Position numbers and translations under genes: made by a program. From assembly GCA_018398765.1 (NCBI GenBank), contig JAHBMJ010005087.1:1-48117 (forward strand): a stretch of DNA of 48,117 nt, in the 5' to 3' direction. Source of the stretch: Chromera velia. Its lineage: Eukaryota > Sar > Chromeraceae. This document shows positions 12,402-22,642 of the stretch, in pieces; position 1 is the first letter of the stretch, and each line of letters opens with the position of its first letter. The notes under the pieces were generated by a model that searched no databases, was not told where the DNA came from, and saw only the letters and a program-made list of their open reading frames with translations.

Positions 12402-12699
12402 CACTTTTCTGTATAACCTTTCTAAATTTGAATAACCTCCCTAAACCTAAGTGCTACTTAAAAAAATATAATCAAGATGATCTCTATCTGTGGCATCGTT
12501 TTTTAAGAGACCGTCTACGCCTGCGGTGTAGATGGTCAAAACACCGCTTAGATATGTGGCTTTGGCTTTTAAGACATCGAAAACGATCCACGCTTGCGGC
12601 ACGGACTTTTAAGCTTATCCAAAAATGCGGCTTGAATTTTCAAGTGGTAGTTAGGTTCAGGAAGGTTATTCAAATTTAGAAAGGTTATATAGAAAAGTG
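12402..12699. mobile_element. Small TIR element (MITE-like), about 298 bp
   Basis: The sequence at about 12402-12453, starting TCACTTTTCTGTATAACC, returns as its reverse complement at about 12648-12699, with roughly 50-bp arms and a few mismatches. The interior (12480-12640) holds degenerate GC-rich inverted motifs of the type ACGCCTGCGGTGT separated by TTTTAAG. No coding capacity is seen, which fits a non-autonomous DNA transposon. A target duplication could not be fixed by eye. Confidence 0.7.
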
Positions 12700-12740
12700 A
12701 TAATAGGAAAATGATAGAACTAGTATGATGGAAAATATTA

Positions 12741-13425
12741 TACCCTGCAAAAATAGGTGAATTTTTAAATGAATTTAAGTGAATTTAGATGAATTTACGT
12801 GAATTTAAGCAGTGAATTTAAATGAATTCAGGTGAATTTAAGTGAATTTACAAGTGAATTTTGAGGTTATCTTCTAGTGAGAGAGTATGGTAGATCGGTT
12901 CGATCTGAATTCACTGTGAATCTAGCAGTAAATTTAGATTTTTAAATTCATTTCGAAATGAATTTAGAGCTTTTTACATAGAAATTAATTAATGTAAATT
13001 CACTTAAATTCATTTCATATAGTAAATTTCAAACTAAATTCATTAGTGAATTTATACTGAAAATTCACTTATAAATTCACTTAAATTCACCTAAATTCAT
13101 TTAAATTCACGGCTTAAGTTCACGTAAATTCATCTAAATTCACTTAAAAACCCCTCTGATACTCCAGTCTTTCTTGAAATGGATTTTTCAATGCTAGCCG
13201 CGCCTGCGGCGCGGTTCTTTCAAGACTGTCTGCACCTTTCACAAAAAAATTTCAAGTATACTTTATTTTGGCTGCGCCTTTGGCGAGCTACCTTCAAGTT
13301 AAGCCGTGCCTGCGGTGCAGGCGTTTCAAGTCTGGCTGCGCCTATGGCGCGGCGTCTCAAGTTTACTGGAGTGTCAGGGGAGTTCACTTAAATTCATTTG
13401 TAAATTCACTCATTTTTGCGGGGTA
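12741..13425. mobile_element. Fold-back/MITE element with CCCTGCAAAAAT termini flanked by TA
   Basis: The left end reads TA-CCCTGCAAAAATAGGTGAATTT and the right end is the inverse of TA-CCCCGCAAAAATGAGTGAATTT, so the terminal repeats match with a TA on each side, as expected for a Tc1/mariner-type TA target. The arms consist of imperfect GTGAATTTAA tandem units (12759-12860) and inverted copies (13015-13145), giving strong fold-back potential. There is no transposase frame. A second element is inserted at 13151-13380. Confidence 0.75.
13151..13380. mobile_element. Nested 230-bp element with GC-hairpin core
   Basis: The ends are inverse copies: CCCCTCTGATACTCCAGT on the left and ACTGGAGTGTCAGGGG on the right. 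The core carries several short GC palindromes in an AT-rich setting, including CCGCGCCTGCGGCGCGG near 13199, CTGCGCCTTTGGCGAG, CCGTGCCTGCGGTGC and CTGCGCCTATGGCGCGG, joined by TTTCAAGT-type linkers at a spacing of roughly 35-40 bases. It lies inside the 12741-13425 element. Similar degenerate palindromes occur in the 12402-12699 element. Confidence 0.65.
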
Positions 13426-13854
13426 GAATTAAAACTGATAAATATAATTAAAATATCTGGCTGTTCTGAGCCGATATTGCAACATATTCATAAGAATAAA
13501 AATCTGCTTTGCTTGTAATTTCTATCTGAATGTAGTACTTCCCTATGATCTTTTTATGTTAGTTTCTATAAAAATCGTTTCTATCACTTTTTTATTAAAG
13601 AAATTTGCTAGTATAATAACTTTGCTATCATTTTTTAATCATTTTTTGCATGTATGGACCATAATGATGACAAGGTAGGGAAAAAGGTAGCTTATGCTAG
13701 AGGTTATGAGGTTAAGTTATAGATTATTAGCCCCCTAGTTATGATAACCGGTCATAACCGGGGGTTAACCGGGTTAATCGGTAAGAGCTGATAAAAACAA
13801 TATTATAGGTAGAAACAACTTCAAACAAGCAAAAAATTAGTGAAAACATAATAA
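13426..13854. other. AT-rich spacer, no gene seen
   Basis: This is AT-rich DNA between the MITE cluster and the LINE remnant. Near 13745-13785 there is a GGTTAACCGG-rich, partly self-complementary patch containing ATAACCGG, TAACCGGG and GTTAACCGG. No coding frame can be supported. Confidence 0.4.
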
Positions 13855-15397
13855 AACGGTTGTAAAACTATGTATGGATGCGAAATCCATGTATGTCCAA
13901 ATAGCGCATATGCAGAATTTAACGAGAAGCAAAGGAGATTTGTCAGGTTTGTTTTGTATTTGAGAAAGAAAGAAAATTGTGATACCTTGATGATGGAAGG
14001 AGGTTTCATTCCAATCGATCTCAAAGTGGCTTCCAGAACGATCCAGTGGGCAGGGAAGGCTTTAAAGGAGAAAAGAAATGAAACGGTAGGGCAGGCAATC
14101 CTCACATGCCTGAGAGAGGGGGTAGAAAACGAAATGGAGGGGGGGAGAAGAATACATTCTTTTCATCTTTTCCCTCATCTGAAGCAATGTGCACAGGCAT
14201 TCTACACAGACAGAAGAATGTACCCTTTTGCAAAAGAAAGACTAAAAGGAAGCGCAGGGCAGAGAGGAACACAGGTAGTCAACGAGAGAGTGGACGGGAT
14301 AGAGAAATGGCTGCTGAAAAGAACAACAAATGAGCTAAACAAGAAAAAGAGAGAGACGTTTGTACATAGAATAGAAAGAAACATAAGAGAGAAGAGCAGT
14401 CAGAAGAAGGCAGAACTGACAGGAGTGATGATGGCTGACGTGCACAGAAAGGTCTCAAACGGAAACCGTCTCTACTTTTCTTTGTTTGAAGACAGAGCAG
14501 GTAGAAAGGTTGGCTCGACAATGAAAATAGACAGAGAGAGAATAGGGAGAGCCCCTTTTTGCTATACGAGAGTGGCGCCGCGATCGGAACACAGGAGGAG
14601 AGCAGCATGCAGGATGGGAGACAGGGCTGTAGCTGCGACTCAGGGAAAAATTCTGGTAAGGGGGGAAGAGAAGGTGCCATTACAGAAAAGGACGTGCCAG
14701 TTCTGTCGAGGGTGGTTGGGAATCGAGGTGGTGGAAGATGAAATCTATCTGGTGACAGAATATCCTGTTTTTGACAGAGAGAGAGCAGAGATGTTCAGGA
14801 AGATAGAAGAGAAATGGGATAGTAAGATGGAAAAAAGAGCTAGAAAGGCAGCCACAGAAAGAGAAAGGCTCAACAGAGAGGAGGGAAAAAGAGACAACTC
14901 AACGCTTTTCTGCTTTCTGTTGAATGAATGTCATGCCGCAGTGGATGAGTTTTTGGGATGGGCGTCATTCAGACGGAGGGTGTTTGAGGAGTGTCCAGGA
15001 CGGTAGGAACATATAGAGGGAGACGCTCTGACGGCCAGACATGCAGGAATCACCGGAAGGTAGCGGGCGATCGAGAGACTAACAAAAGAATATGAGGAGA
15101 CAATTGATAACTTAAAGACGATCAAAGGAGCGTTAGGGTGGGGAAGGAGGGAGCCGCAGAAGAAGATTGATAAAGCAAACAAGAAGAGCGAGGAAACCCA
15201 AATCGCATACCGTTTCAGACAACATGGATCCAGAGCCGTAGCTCGAATAACGAACAATTATGCAGCAGCGGCCAGGGCAACAGACTCTGGCAGGCCCCGA
15301 GGGCGGGGTCTGATACCTCAGCTTAGGCTGGGGAACGCCCCGCCCTGCTAGCTCTGGCAACAGATAGACATAGCGGGAAGGCCCTAGGGCGGAATAT

Positions 15398-15437
<40 letters not shown>

Positions 15438-15458
15438 ATCAATCAATCAATCAATCAA
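13855..15458 (+). mobile_element. 5'-truncated LINE (non-LTR retrotransposon) remnant with ATCA tail
   Basis: An open frame from 13870 encodes the C-terminal part of a LINE polyprotein. It starts at a YGCEIHV segment typical of the region after reverse transcriptase, and has the downstream zinc-knuckle-like CQFC followed by VVEDEIYLVTEYPVFDRER, matching the C..C...EDE.HF...CP.Y..R pattern of LINEs. The frame meets a TAG at 15004 and another at 15061, but continues in the same frame with coding-like sequence to a TAG at 15349. The element ends in about 60 bp of tandem ATCA (15398-15458), a simple-repeat 3' tail. The 5' end lacks the endonuclease and reverse transcriptase core, as expected of aborted target-primed insertion. 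Clade not assigned. Confidence 0.8.
13870..15351 (+). pseudogene. LINE ORF2 C-terminal fragment with two in-frame TAG codons
   Basis: The frame is read as one: 378 codons to the TAG at 15004, then 18 codons to a second TAG at 15061, then about 95 codons to the TAG at 15349. The segment after the second TAG, with LTKEYEETIDNLKTIKGALG and QIAYRFRQHGSRAVARITNN, is clearly protein-like and in the same frame. The simplest reading is a decayed copy with two point mutations. Readthrough or reassignment of TAG is possible but unsupported, because the same codon ends the secreted triple-domain gene. Confidence 0.7.
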
Positions 15459-16932
15459 CCTATGACAACTAAAAATTTATAAAAAATGATTTAAAAATCA
15501 CGTCTTTAATTCTTAGCATGTAGACTATAAACACAATCAAACAAGTGGTCATATAAATTAAACTAAGAATTAAAAATCTCTTTTCATTATGTTTTAGTCG
15601 TCTTTCAATGAGACTTTCATTCGTTTTCTATATGTCACACCTGTAAAAATCACGTTTTTACAGTAAGGAGTTTTAAATTTAGTGAGGAAACGACCTCTAG
15701 ACATAAGAAGGTAATATAACCGATAGGTTAACCGAACCGAAACGCTTTTTGACAGCCCACCTGAAAGCGGCAAGCGTGTGCATTCGGGGGACCAGAGGAG
15801 TGCAAGGGGAGGGCTGGGAGGAAGGAGGAGTAGGCCGTGCACTGGTTATGACTGAGGGGTAGGAAGTACTTAGCAAATGCCGAAGAAGGCATTCAGATGG
15901 AGGAGCGTCAAGTATGAGGTCGCATGAAAGAGAGAGCTAGTAGCGAGAGCAGTAACTAGGACAGAAGGAAGAGATGAAAGACGTATAGGCCAGACGCTAG
16001 GAACAAACTTTAAGTCAATGCCCCCCTTTTTGACAGCCAAGTCGGTTCAGTTCGCTTAATAACCTATTTTCTATCCCTGAATGATGAACATATTGGACTA
16101 TAGATATTGGATATTATTAAACATATTGAATCGATATTGGTACTTAGATTGGTACGATATGATAGTCGATATCATCGTCGCTACTACTAATAGTATATGG
16201 TGATGAGTATAGCTAGACTAGAGAAGAGGTGTCATACTGTATTGTTTGGGTCGCTGTGTCCATAACTTTGAATAATTTCTGAAAATCCTACTGCACCGCT
16301 TTTCGCGGAATTCATTCGAATAAAAAAGAACCATACACCCATACACCAGCCCGGCTACGAGACCGGACCACCAAACACAAAAACGAACAGTCGGTTGTCT
16401 TCTCTCGAGTCTCGACTAGAGTCTCGATCACTGTCAGCAGCAGCGGACAGGTAGAGAGAATGAATTGTTGGTAGACTTCTGATGGTGACGGCCCATGCAT
16501 GCATGCATGCATGCACCCTGCAACCCCCCAACAGCCAGCCGACAGAGAGCCAAGCCGAACGAGACGAGACGACCTCCATCGATCTATCACGGCCCCACTG
16601 CAAGCGAGCGAGCGAGAGGACCCTTGCGAGCTTCTCTGGGAGAGGGAATGCATTAAGGGATTCGTTCCCTCCATCCTTCCCTTGCATCAGCCCTGGCACC
16701 CATGCTGCCCTTTCTCTTCTCTTCTCGGAAGGAAGTCGGGATTGATTCCCTGTGTCCCTCCCCTCCTTCAGCCGTGCATCCATCTGCCTTCCCACCTGCT
16801 TGTCTCAATTTGTTGAAGATGGATTTATGCAGTTTCTTTTTCGTTTTTTTTTCTTTTTGTGAAGGAATCATCACTTCACAACTCCTTTTCTTTCCTCTCC
16901 TGCCTTCCCTCCTGCTTTCACCTTTTCCTTCT
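15459..16932. other. Gene-free spacer with weak inverted repeats
   Basis: AT-rich DNA follows the LINE tail. Around 15720-15765 and again around 16020-16070 there are partly inverse copies of an AGGTTAA..CGAACCGA..CTTTTTGACAGCC motif, suggesting the ends of another small element of about 350 bp. From 16480 the sequence becomes CATG- and CCT-rich and holds the tetranucleotide palindrome run (GCAT)n at 16494-16515. It then runs into the 3' UTR of the minus-strand nucleoporin gene. No gene is supported. Confidence 0.4.
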
Positions 16933-17524
16933 TCACTTCAACTCAAGCTGCGCCGCGGCCTCCAAAAACTTTTTCTGGTAGTCCCCCCCTGCCTGCAAGC
17001 AGAGAGAGAAGAAACAGACAGGGGAGAGCAGGGTACAGAAAGAAAAGGACAGACAGGCACCGACAACGAAAGAAGGAAACAATTTACGGATCGATCCAGA
17101 GCATTGCAGCAACGGACTGACTGCATGATCGCTGCATACCATCCACCCATCCATCAATCCACCCATCCACCCATCTAACGTGCATGGATGCATAGAGAGA
17201 GGAACGCATGCGTGCATGTGCCCTTGCCCCTCTTCCATCCATCTACGCAGCCGATGGATGAAACGAGCATGCTTGCCCTGCACGTGCTCCTCCAGACAAA
17301 CAAAGAAGCAAACGGAGAAAACACGACTACATCACATTCACATGCCCGAATGCATTCATTCATCCATTCATTCACTCATTCATGCAACGATGGGTCCGTC
17401 CATGCGCGTCCATACAAACACTCATACATACACATGTACACATGGAGAGCCCCCTTTTCTCTTCCCACCTGCAGTTTGACTCTGTACACAGCGGAGACGG
17501 GTTTGTCCTCAGCGAGACCTCCAG

Positions 17525-17560
<36 letters not shown>

Positions 17561-17581
17561 AGAGAGACAGACAGACAGACG

Positions 17582-17616
<35 letters not shown>

Positions 17617-19955
17617 GTGCAGCAAGGCAGGTACAAGAAGGAGGGGGCTCAGAATGATCCCAGCACCCCGACAGACAGGCAGAGACACTTCAACCCGAAG
17701 AGGAAAGGAAAGGAATGGAATGGGTGCGCAGATCCTGCCAGGCCCTCCGGGAGGCCTTGTGGGTACTTCGTTCATTCGACTTCTGTTTCCGTTGCGTCTT
17801 CATTCATTCGTTTCTGCCTCCCTCCCGCACTGCTTTCCTTTCCTTTCTGCCATAATTGCTTCCCCCCTGATCGGAGGGGGCCGGTGACAGTTGCGCTGCC
17901 TTCCAGTACCCGCCTCGAGGGAGCCAGTAAGTAAGTGCGAGTCGATCGATCAAGAAGGAAGCACCACAAATTCAAATCATCAAGAAAGGCGGAAAGGAAA
18001 GGAGAAGCTAGCGAAAGGGACTACTGACACAGATCCATGAAAAGGACAACAATAGAAAAAAACAGGAGAAGACACGGGCACGGATTCCCCCCCCCCCCCC
18101 CCNNNNNNNNNNNNNNNCCCCCTCTCTCCCTGCCTGCCCTCCATTCTCCAACCCCCTTTGCATGAACGATGCGAATATATCCAGTCCACGCGCTTACTTC
18201 CTCAGCCCCTCCCCTCCCTGACTGACATTCGAGGATTGCCTCGTCGTTGAGTGCATGGAACCTGACTGTCCTCTGTCCCTCTGGCTGGAAGGAGGTGGAG
18301 GGAAGGAAGGGAACATTCAGCTGGACCTTCAATGTGCCCTTCTGACGCACAACCACGCGGCCCTTCTTCGTCTCCTGCAGTCATCATGACAGGAGGCCCA
18401 TTCAATGGCTCAACCTTTCTTTCTCTCCGTCTCGCAAGAATGACAGGCAGCAATGGTTGGCCTTCTTCTGACACAAGAGGAGTGCACGGAAGAAGAAAGT
18501 GAGCAGACAGAGTCAGGGGAATGGCCTGACAGAAGAGAGGACTGGATTTATGGAGAAAGGAAGAAATCGCCTGAGGGAGGGAGAACTGTGTGTGAGTCAG
18601 GGAGGAGCAAGAAGGCAAAAAAAAAAGACTGGAGAAAGGGAAAGACGGCAGATCGAGAAACAAAGAAAGCACTGGAGAAAAAAGAGCACCCACAAACTCA
18701 CAACCCGATCAACAAACACTCTGTCCCCTTCCACCCGCCCACCAACCTTATTCTGCAGCAGAGACACGAACCCCTCTGCGATTTCCACAAATTTCGATTT
18801 CCGGGGAGCTGCAGCCTCAGCAGCAGCGTCATCACTCTTTCGCTTCTCACCGGGGTTGGCCTCTGCAAGGAGGTCGGCAGACACACACACACACACTTTT
18901 CAAGCATTGCAGTCGAAAAAGCAACAAAGCAAACAAAGAAAACTTCGCCCTGGCCGAAAACTTTCGGCATTCTGTCGGTCTGTGCCATCGATCGATCGAT
19001 CGATCGCACCGTCCACTTGCTGCTTTCCCTCTTCGTGTGGCCCCCCTATTCCTCCCGACGCAAGTGATAGAAAGAAAATCGCATCTGTTCCGTTCATGTC
19101 GCTCCAAGTGCGCTCTTGTCTTATCCTTGCAAGCCAACTGCCTGACAGACCATTTTCCTTCTCCTTCTCCTTGCCCTCCTTCTCCTTCGTGGTGTCTCCC
19201 TCAGACGTGTCGGAGAATTCCTTCAACTTGAGAACGGTGGCGTCGCCCTGAAGTGCACAGAAACCAAACAAGAAGGGGCAAATAAATATATGCATTTACT
19301 TTCATACAGAATAGCAAATAGTGTCGGAGAATAGTAAATGCATGCAACGGGGGCGTCGCCCTGAAGTGCACAGACAGAAACAAAACAAGAAAGGGCAAAT
19401 GAATATATGAGACGTCTCTCTTGTGTACACACTGGCGACAAGAAAAGAGATAAAAATTTCAGACAGATACAAGACACGCATGGCAAATAGGCACACCCTC
19501 ACCAACAGAAAGGAAGGAAAGAAAAGTTGAAAGAATACCGCACACGCAGGCAGACAAAGAAACCGGCTGACCCTGTACAGAATGTTCTCGTCCTCTTCAC
19601 CCTTCTGCGGGTCCTCTGCAGTTCGTTCACACATGCAAGGATATGCATGCATGCATGCATGCATGGACACCTGTTCATACATCCACGCAGGCATGCACGA
19701 ACGCAAACTCAGTGTCAAACAGACAGACCTTCCATTCCAAGAGAACGCACAAGAGAGAGAAGGAGAGAGAACACCCGCCGATCCTTCATTGCATTCATTG
19801 CCTGCCTCTTTATGAAACGCTGAAACCAAACACAACGAAGGGATGGTCTCCCAAAATTGCGACTCCATCCAAGCACCCACCTTTCTTGAAGAGGAACTCA
19901 AAAGCGACGAGGAGGAGGGGAGGAAGCAGACAGAGAAAAACAAAAGCACGGGGGT

Positions 19956-19991
<36 letters not shown>

Positions 19992-21109
19992 CAGCAGCAG
20001 AAGAAGCGACACAGAAAGAAAGCCCGCAGCATTGCAACCAACCACCCACCCGACGAACCGACCGGGAGCAGCCTCGGCTTCCTTGTCTTCCAGATCGTCC
20101 TCCGGCTCCCCCTCTCCCCCTCCGGCACCCTCAGATTTCTCCCCTCCAGAGGCCTGTCAAGTTCAGAAAGAAGAAGGAAGGAAGAAGGAAGCAAGAGAAC
20201 GATCGAGTGTTTGATGTACATACACAATAAAAACATGCAAGTTTGTGACACTGGATCTTGTTCCTGCAAGACAACAACCTTTTCGGCAGAAGCCTGGTTG
20301 TCCACAAAGCACACGCACGTGTTACTTCCTTTAGCTTCTCGACAAGGAAGAACGACGAGAAGTCATTCATCATCGATAACAATTGTTGGGTTCTTACTCT
20401 GTCATGTTTATCCGTTCTGGTGGGCGTCTGTTTGGTTCTCTTTCTCTCTATGTGTGCATGCATGAGTGTTGGAGTGAGTACAAATGCGTTCGAACCATGG
20501 CCTGTCTTCATCTCTATTGGTCTGTTTGTCTCCCCCATGCCTCCCCTGCCCTCTATACCCCTTCAGGTTCGTCTCACCTCTCTCCCTGCAGCCGGAGCCG
20601 CAACACCGAAGAGGGAGGTGCCGCCGCCAAACAAACTGCCAGCCGGAGGAGCAGGGGTAGGGCCGCTCCCGAAAAGAGTCGGAGGGGCGGTCCCCCCAGT
20701 GGCCGGGGCCCCAAGGCCGCTCCCGAGGCCCCCTGCCCCAAAGAGGGACGGTCCGGTAGTCTGGGGAAAGAGGGTTGAGGTCGCACCTCCAAAAAGAGAC
20801 GGCACCGCTCCGGCTGCACACACACAGTTATTCACCCAATCAGTTACTCACTTACTTGTGATCCTGTCATTCTTTCATTTCATCCCTTCATTCGTTCGTT
20901 CGTTCGTCTCAAGCATTCATGCAGATTCCTTTCTGTCGTCCAATCGAACGACCAGTCGACTCCCAGATCTGCAGGCACATCTCCCCTTTCTCTGTGTCTG
21001 GGGCTTCAGAGAGAACCGTGACGAGAGAGAGAGAAGGGGGGGGGGGGAGAGAGAGCACAGAAAGAGCCGCTGAAGAGGGTCTTCATGACGAGAGACAAAA
21101 AGAGAGGGG

Positions 21110-21147
<38 letters not shown>

Positions 21148-22642
21148 GGCAAGGCAAGAAAGGAACGAAAGCGGAGGTAGAGAAAGATAAACAGAAAGAC
21201 ACCTCTAGATTCCCCCTTCCCTTCCTTGACGCAATTGAGGCAGACCTTCTTTCTTTCGATCCGATTCTCATTTCCTTACTGAATTTTCACATTGACCCAC
21301 CCACCTCCGTTCATTCCACTGAAAAGAGAAGGCGGCTGTGTTCCTGGCTGCATGCACCATGACAAGCGACCACAGACAGACGTGTAGGAAGAAGCACGCA
21401 GACGGGGAAACGGCAGAGAAGAAGATGCAATAAGGGTGAAAATAAAAAAGAACGAAGCACACGCCTGTTAGGGAAGGAAGAAAGGGCGAAGTGGGAGGGA
21501 CAAAGCGGACATAAAGGGGAACAATCCGAAGCCCAAAAAAGAAAAACAGACAGAATGGCTGGCACGACCAAAAAACAGAAGGTTCATCAACTCTCTCCAC
21601 ACAAAAAGTGAGAGACTCCCAAGCCACTTCCGCAAGGCGATCAAATGTTCATCTGTCCAAGTGCAAGGGAAAGCCCATACAGACAGACAGACCTGCACCG
21701 GTGGCGCGCTGAAGAGAGAACCATTAAAGAGTGATGTGCTTGCGGGCTTGGTCTCATCTTTCTTCTTCGACTCCTCGTTTTTGGTCTCCTCCTTGGCTTT
21801 CTCCGTAGACTCTTCCTTCTTCTCCTCCTTCTCCTTCTCTGCTTCCTTTTCCTCCTTCTCCTCCCCAGACACAGCGGCAGCAGCAGGGGAGGAGGGAGCC
21901 TCGCCAGCCGGAGCGGGAGCGGGAGCAGAGGAGGGTACTGCAGGCTGAGGGGCAGGGGGCGCAACTGGAGGATGGTATAATGGGAGGGCCCCCGGGGCGG
22001 CCCCCCCGTCTGCGACGCCGTCAGGCACCGCCGCCCCTGTTCCTCTCTTGACCCTCACAATTCTGCAGTCAGCCATTCATTCACTCATTCAGAGCGGCTT
22101 TGAGCGGTTGGCAAGTAGCAATGGGAACCCCAGAGCATATTAAGGGGTCCCCCAGTAGCTTCCATCAGAAGAGGAGGGAATGGAATGGAATGAATGGGAG
22201 GGGGTGAGGGGACCCTGTTCTCCCTCCCTCTCTGCCCTCTCTCTCTCTCTCTCACAGAGCCACAATGTGAGGACGCATACACACAAACACTTCAGTCCCC
22301 CCCCTGCACCGGAGGGAGCACTGGCTGCCCTGCAGACTCACTGCAGTGCCGCACGCATGCATGACCCAAGAAGACGCGTTGGTTCATCCATCAATCCCGT
22401 GTTTGCCTTGTGCGCCCTACCTTGACATCCTGCAGTCTGACTCTCTGTCTCTCCCACCCATTCTCTCTCTCTCTCACTGACTTTCTTTCCTTGAGCACTG
22501 CCTCAGGCGCCTTTCCCATGTCGTACGCGATCTGTGAACTTCCGTGTCTGTCGTCATCTCCTTGTTCCACCTGGTCCTTCGTCAGCTGTTCCTCGGCTGC
22601 ACGTGTTTGTCCATTCATCCATCCATCCATCCATTCATTCAT
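16933..22642 (-). CDS. NUP50: NUP50/Nup2-like nucleoporin with FG repeats and Ran-binding domain
   Basis: Twelve exons join in phase: 22482-22642 (ATG at 22642, or the in-frame ATG at 22618, which aligns better), 21693-22062, 21059-21080 (tentative 22-nt exon), 20578-20813, 20055-20153, 19881-19896 (16 nt), 19572-19615, 19151-19247, 18747-18862, 18227-18374, 17469-17524, 16933-16992; 466 aa from 22618. The N-terminus, RAAEEQLTKD then acidic residues then EAVLKERKIVRVKR, matches the NUP50 importin-alpha-binding segment (A.KELT..N.D.ED ... EVLK.R...K.KR). Exons 2-4 hold an acidic Lys/Glu linker and FG repeats (SLFNGSLF, SLFGG, SLFGAGG, TLFGSG, SLFGGGTSLFG). The C-terminus is a RanBD1: EDENILYR, FVEIAEGFVSLLQNKETKKG, RVVVRQKGTLKVQLNV, PVSAVYRVKL, ending KKFLEAAAQLELK. 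Expected role: nuclear-basket cofactor coupling importin-alpha cargo release to Ran-GTP. Confidence 0.87.
18103..18117. other. 15-base run of N (assembly gap) in a poly-C tract
   Basis: Fifteen N bases interrupt a C homopolymer inside the intron between the exons at 18227-18374 and 17469-17524 of the nucleoporin gene. The reading phases across this intron agree without any hidden exon, so no coding sequence need be missing. Confidence 0.95.
19207..19434 (-). repeat. 114-bp tandem duplication copying a splice acceptor and exon start
   Basis: The sequence beginning GTGTCGGAGAAT at 19207 recurs at 19321. Both copies contain the CGTCGCCCTGAAGTGCACAG segment and the following AAAC..ACAAGAA.GGGCAAAT.AATATAT stretch. 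On the minus strand this is the acceptor TGCACTTCAG plus the first codons (Gly-Asp-Ala) of a Ran-binding-domain exon. The copy at 19207 keeps the real exon (GDATVLKLKEF); the other diverges into non-coding sequence after the first few codons. Confidence 0.85.

Noticed and set aside
17772..17930. Possible extra exon in the nucleoporin gene (SATVTGPLRSGGKQ)
   Set aside because: The flanking exons join directly in phase and give the expected RanBD1 sequence without it.
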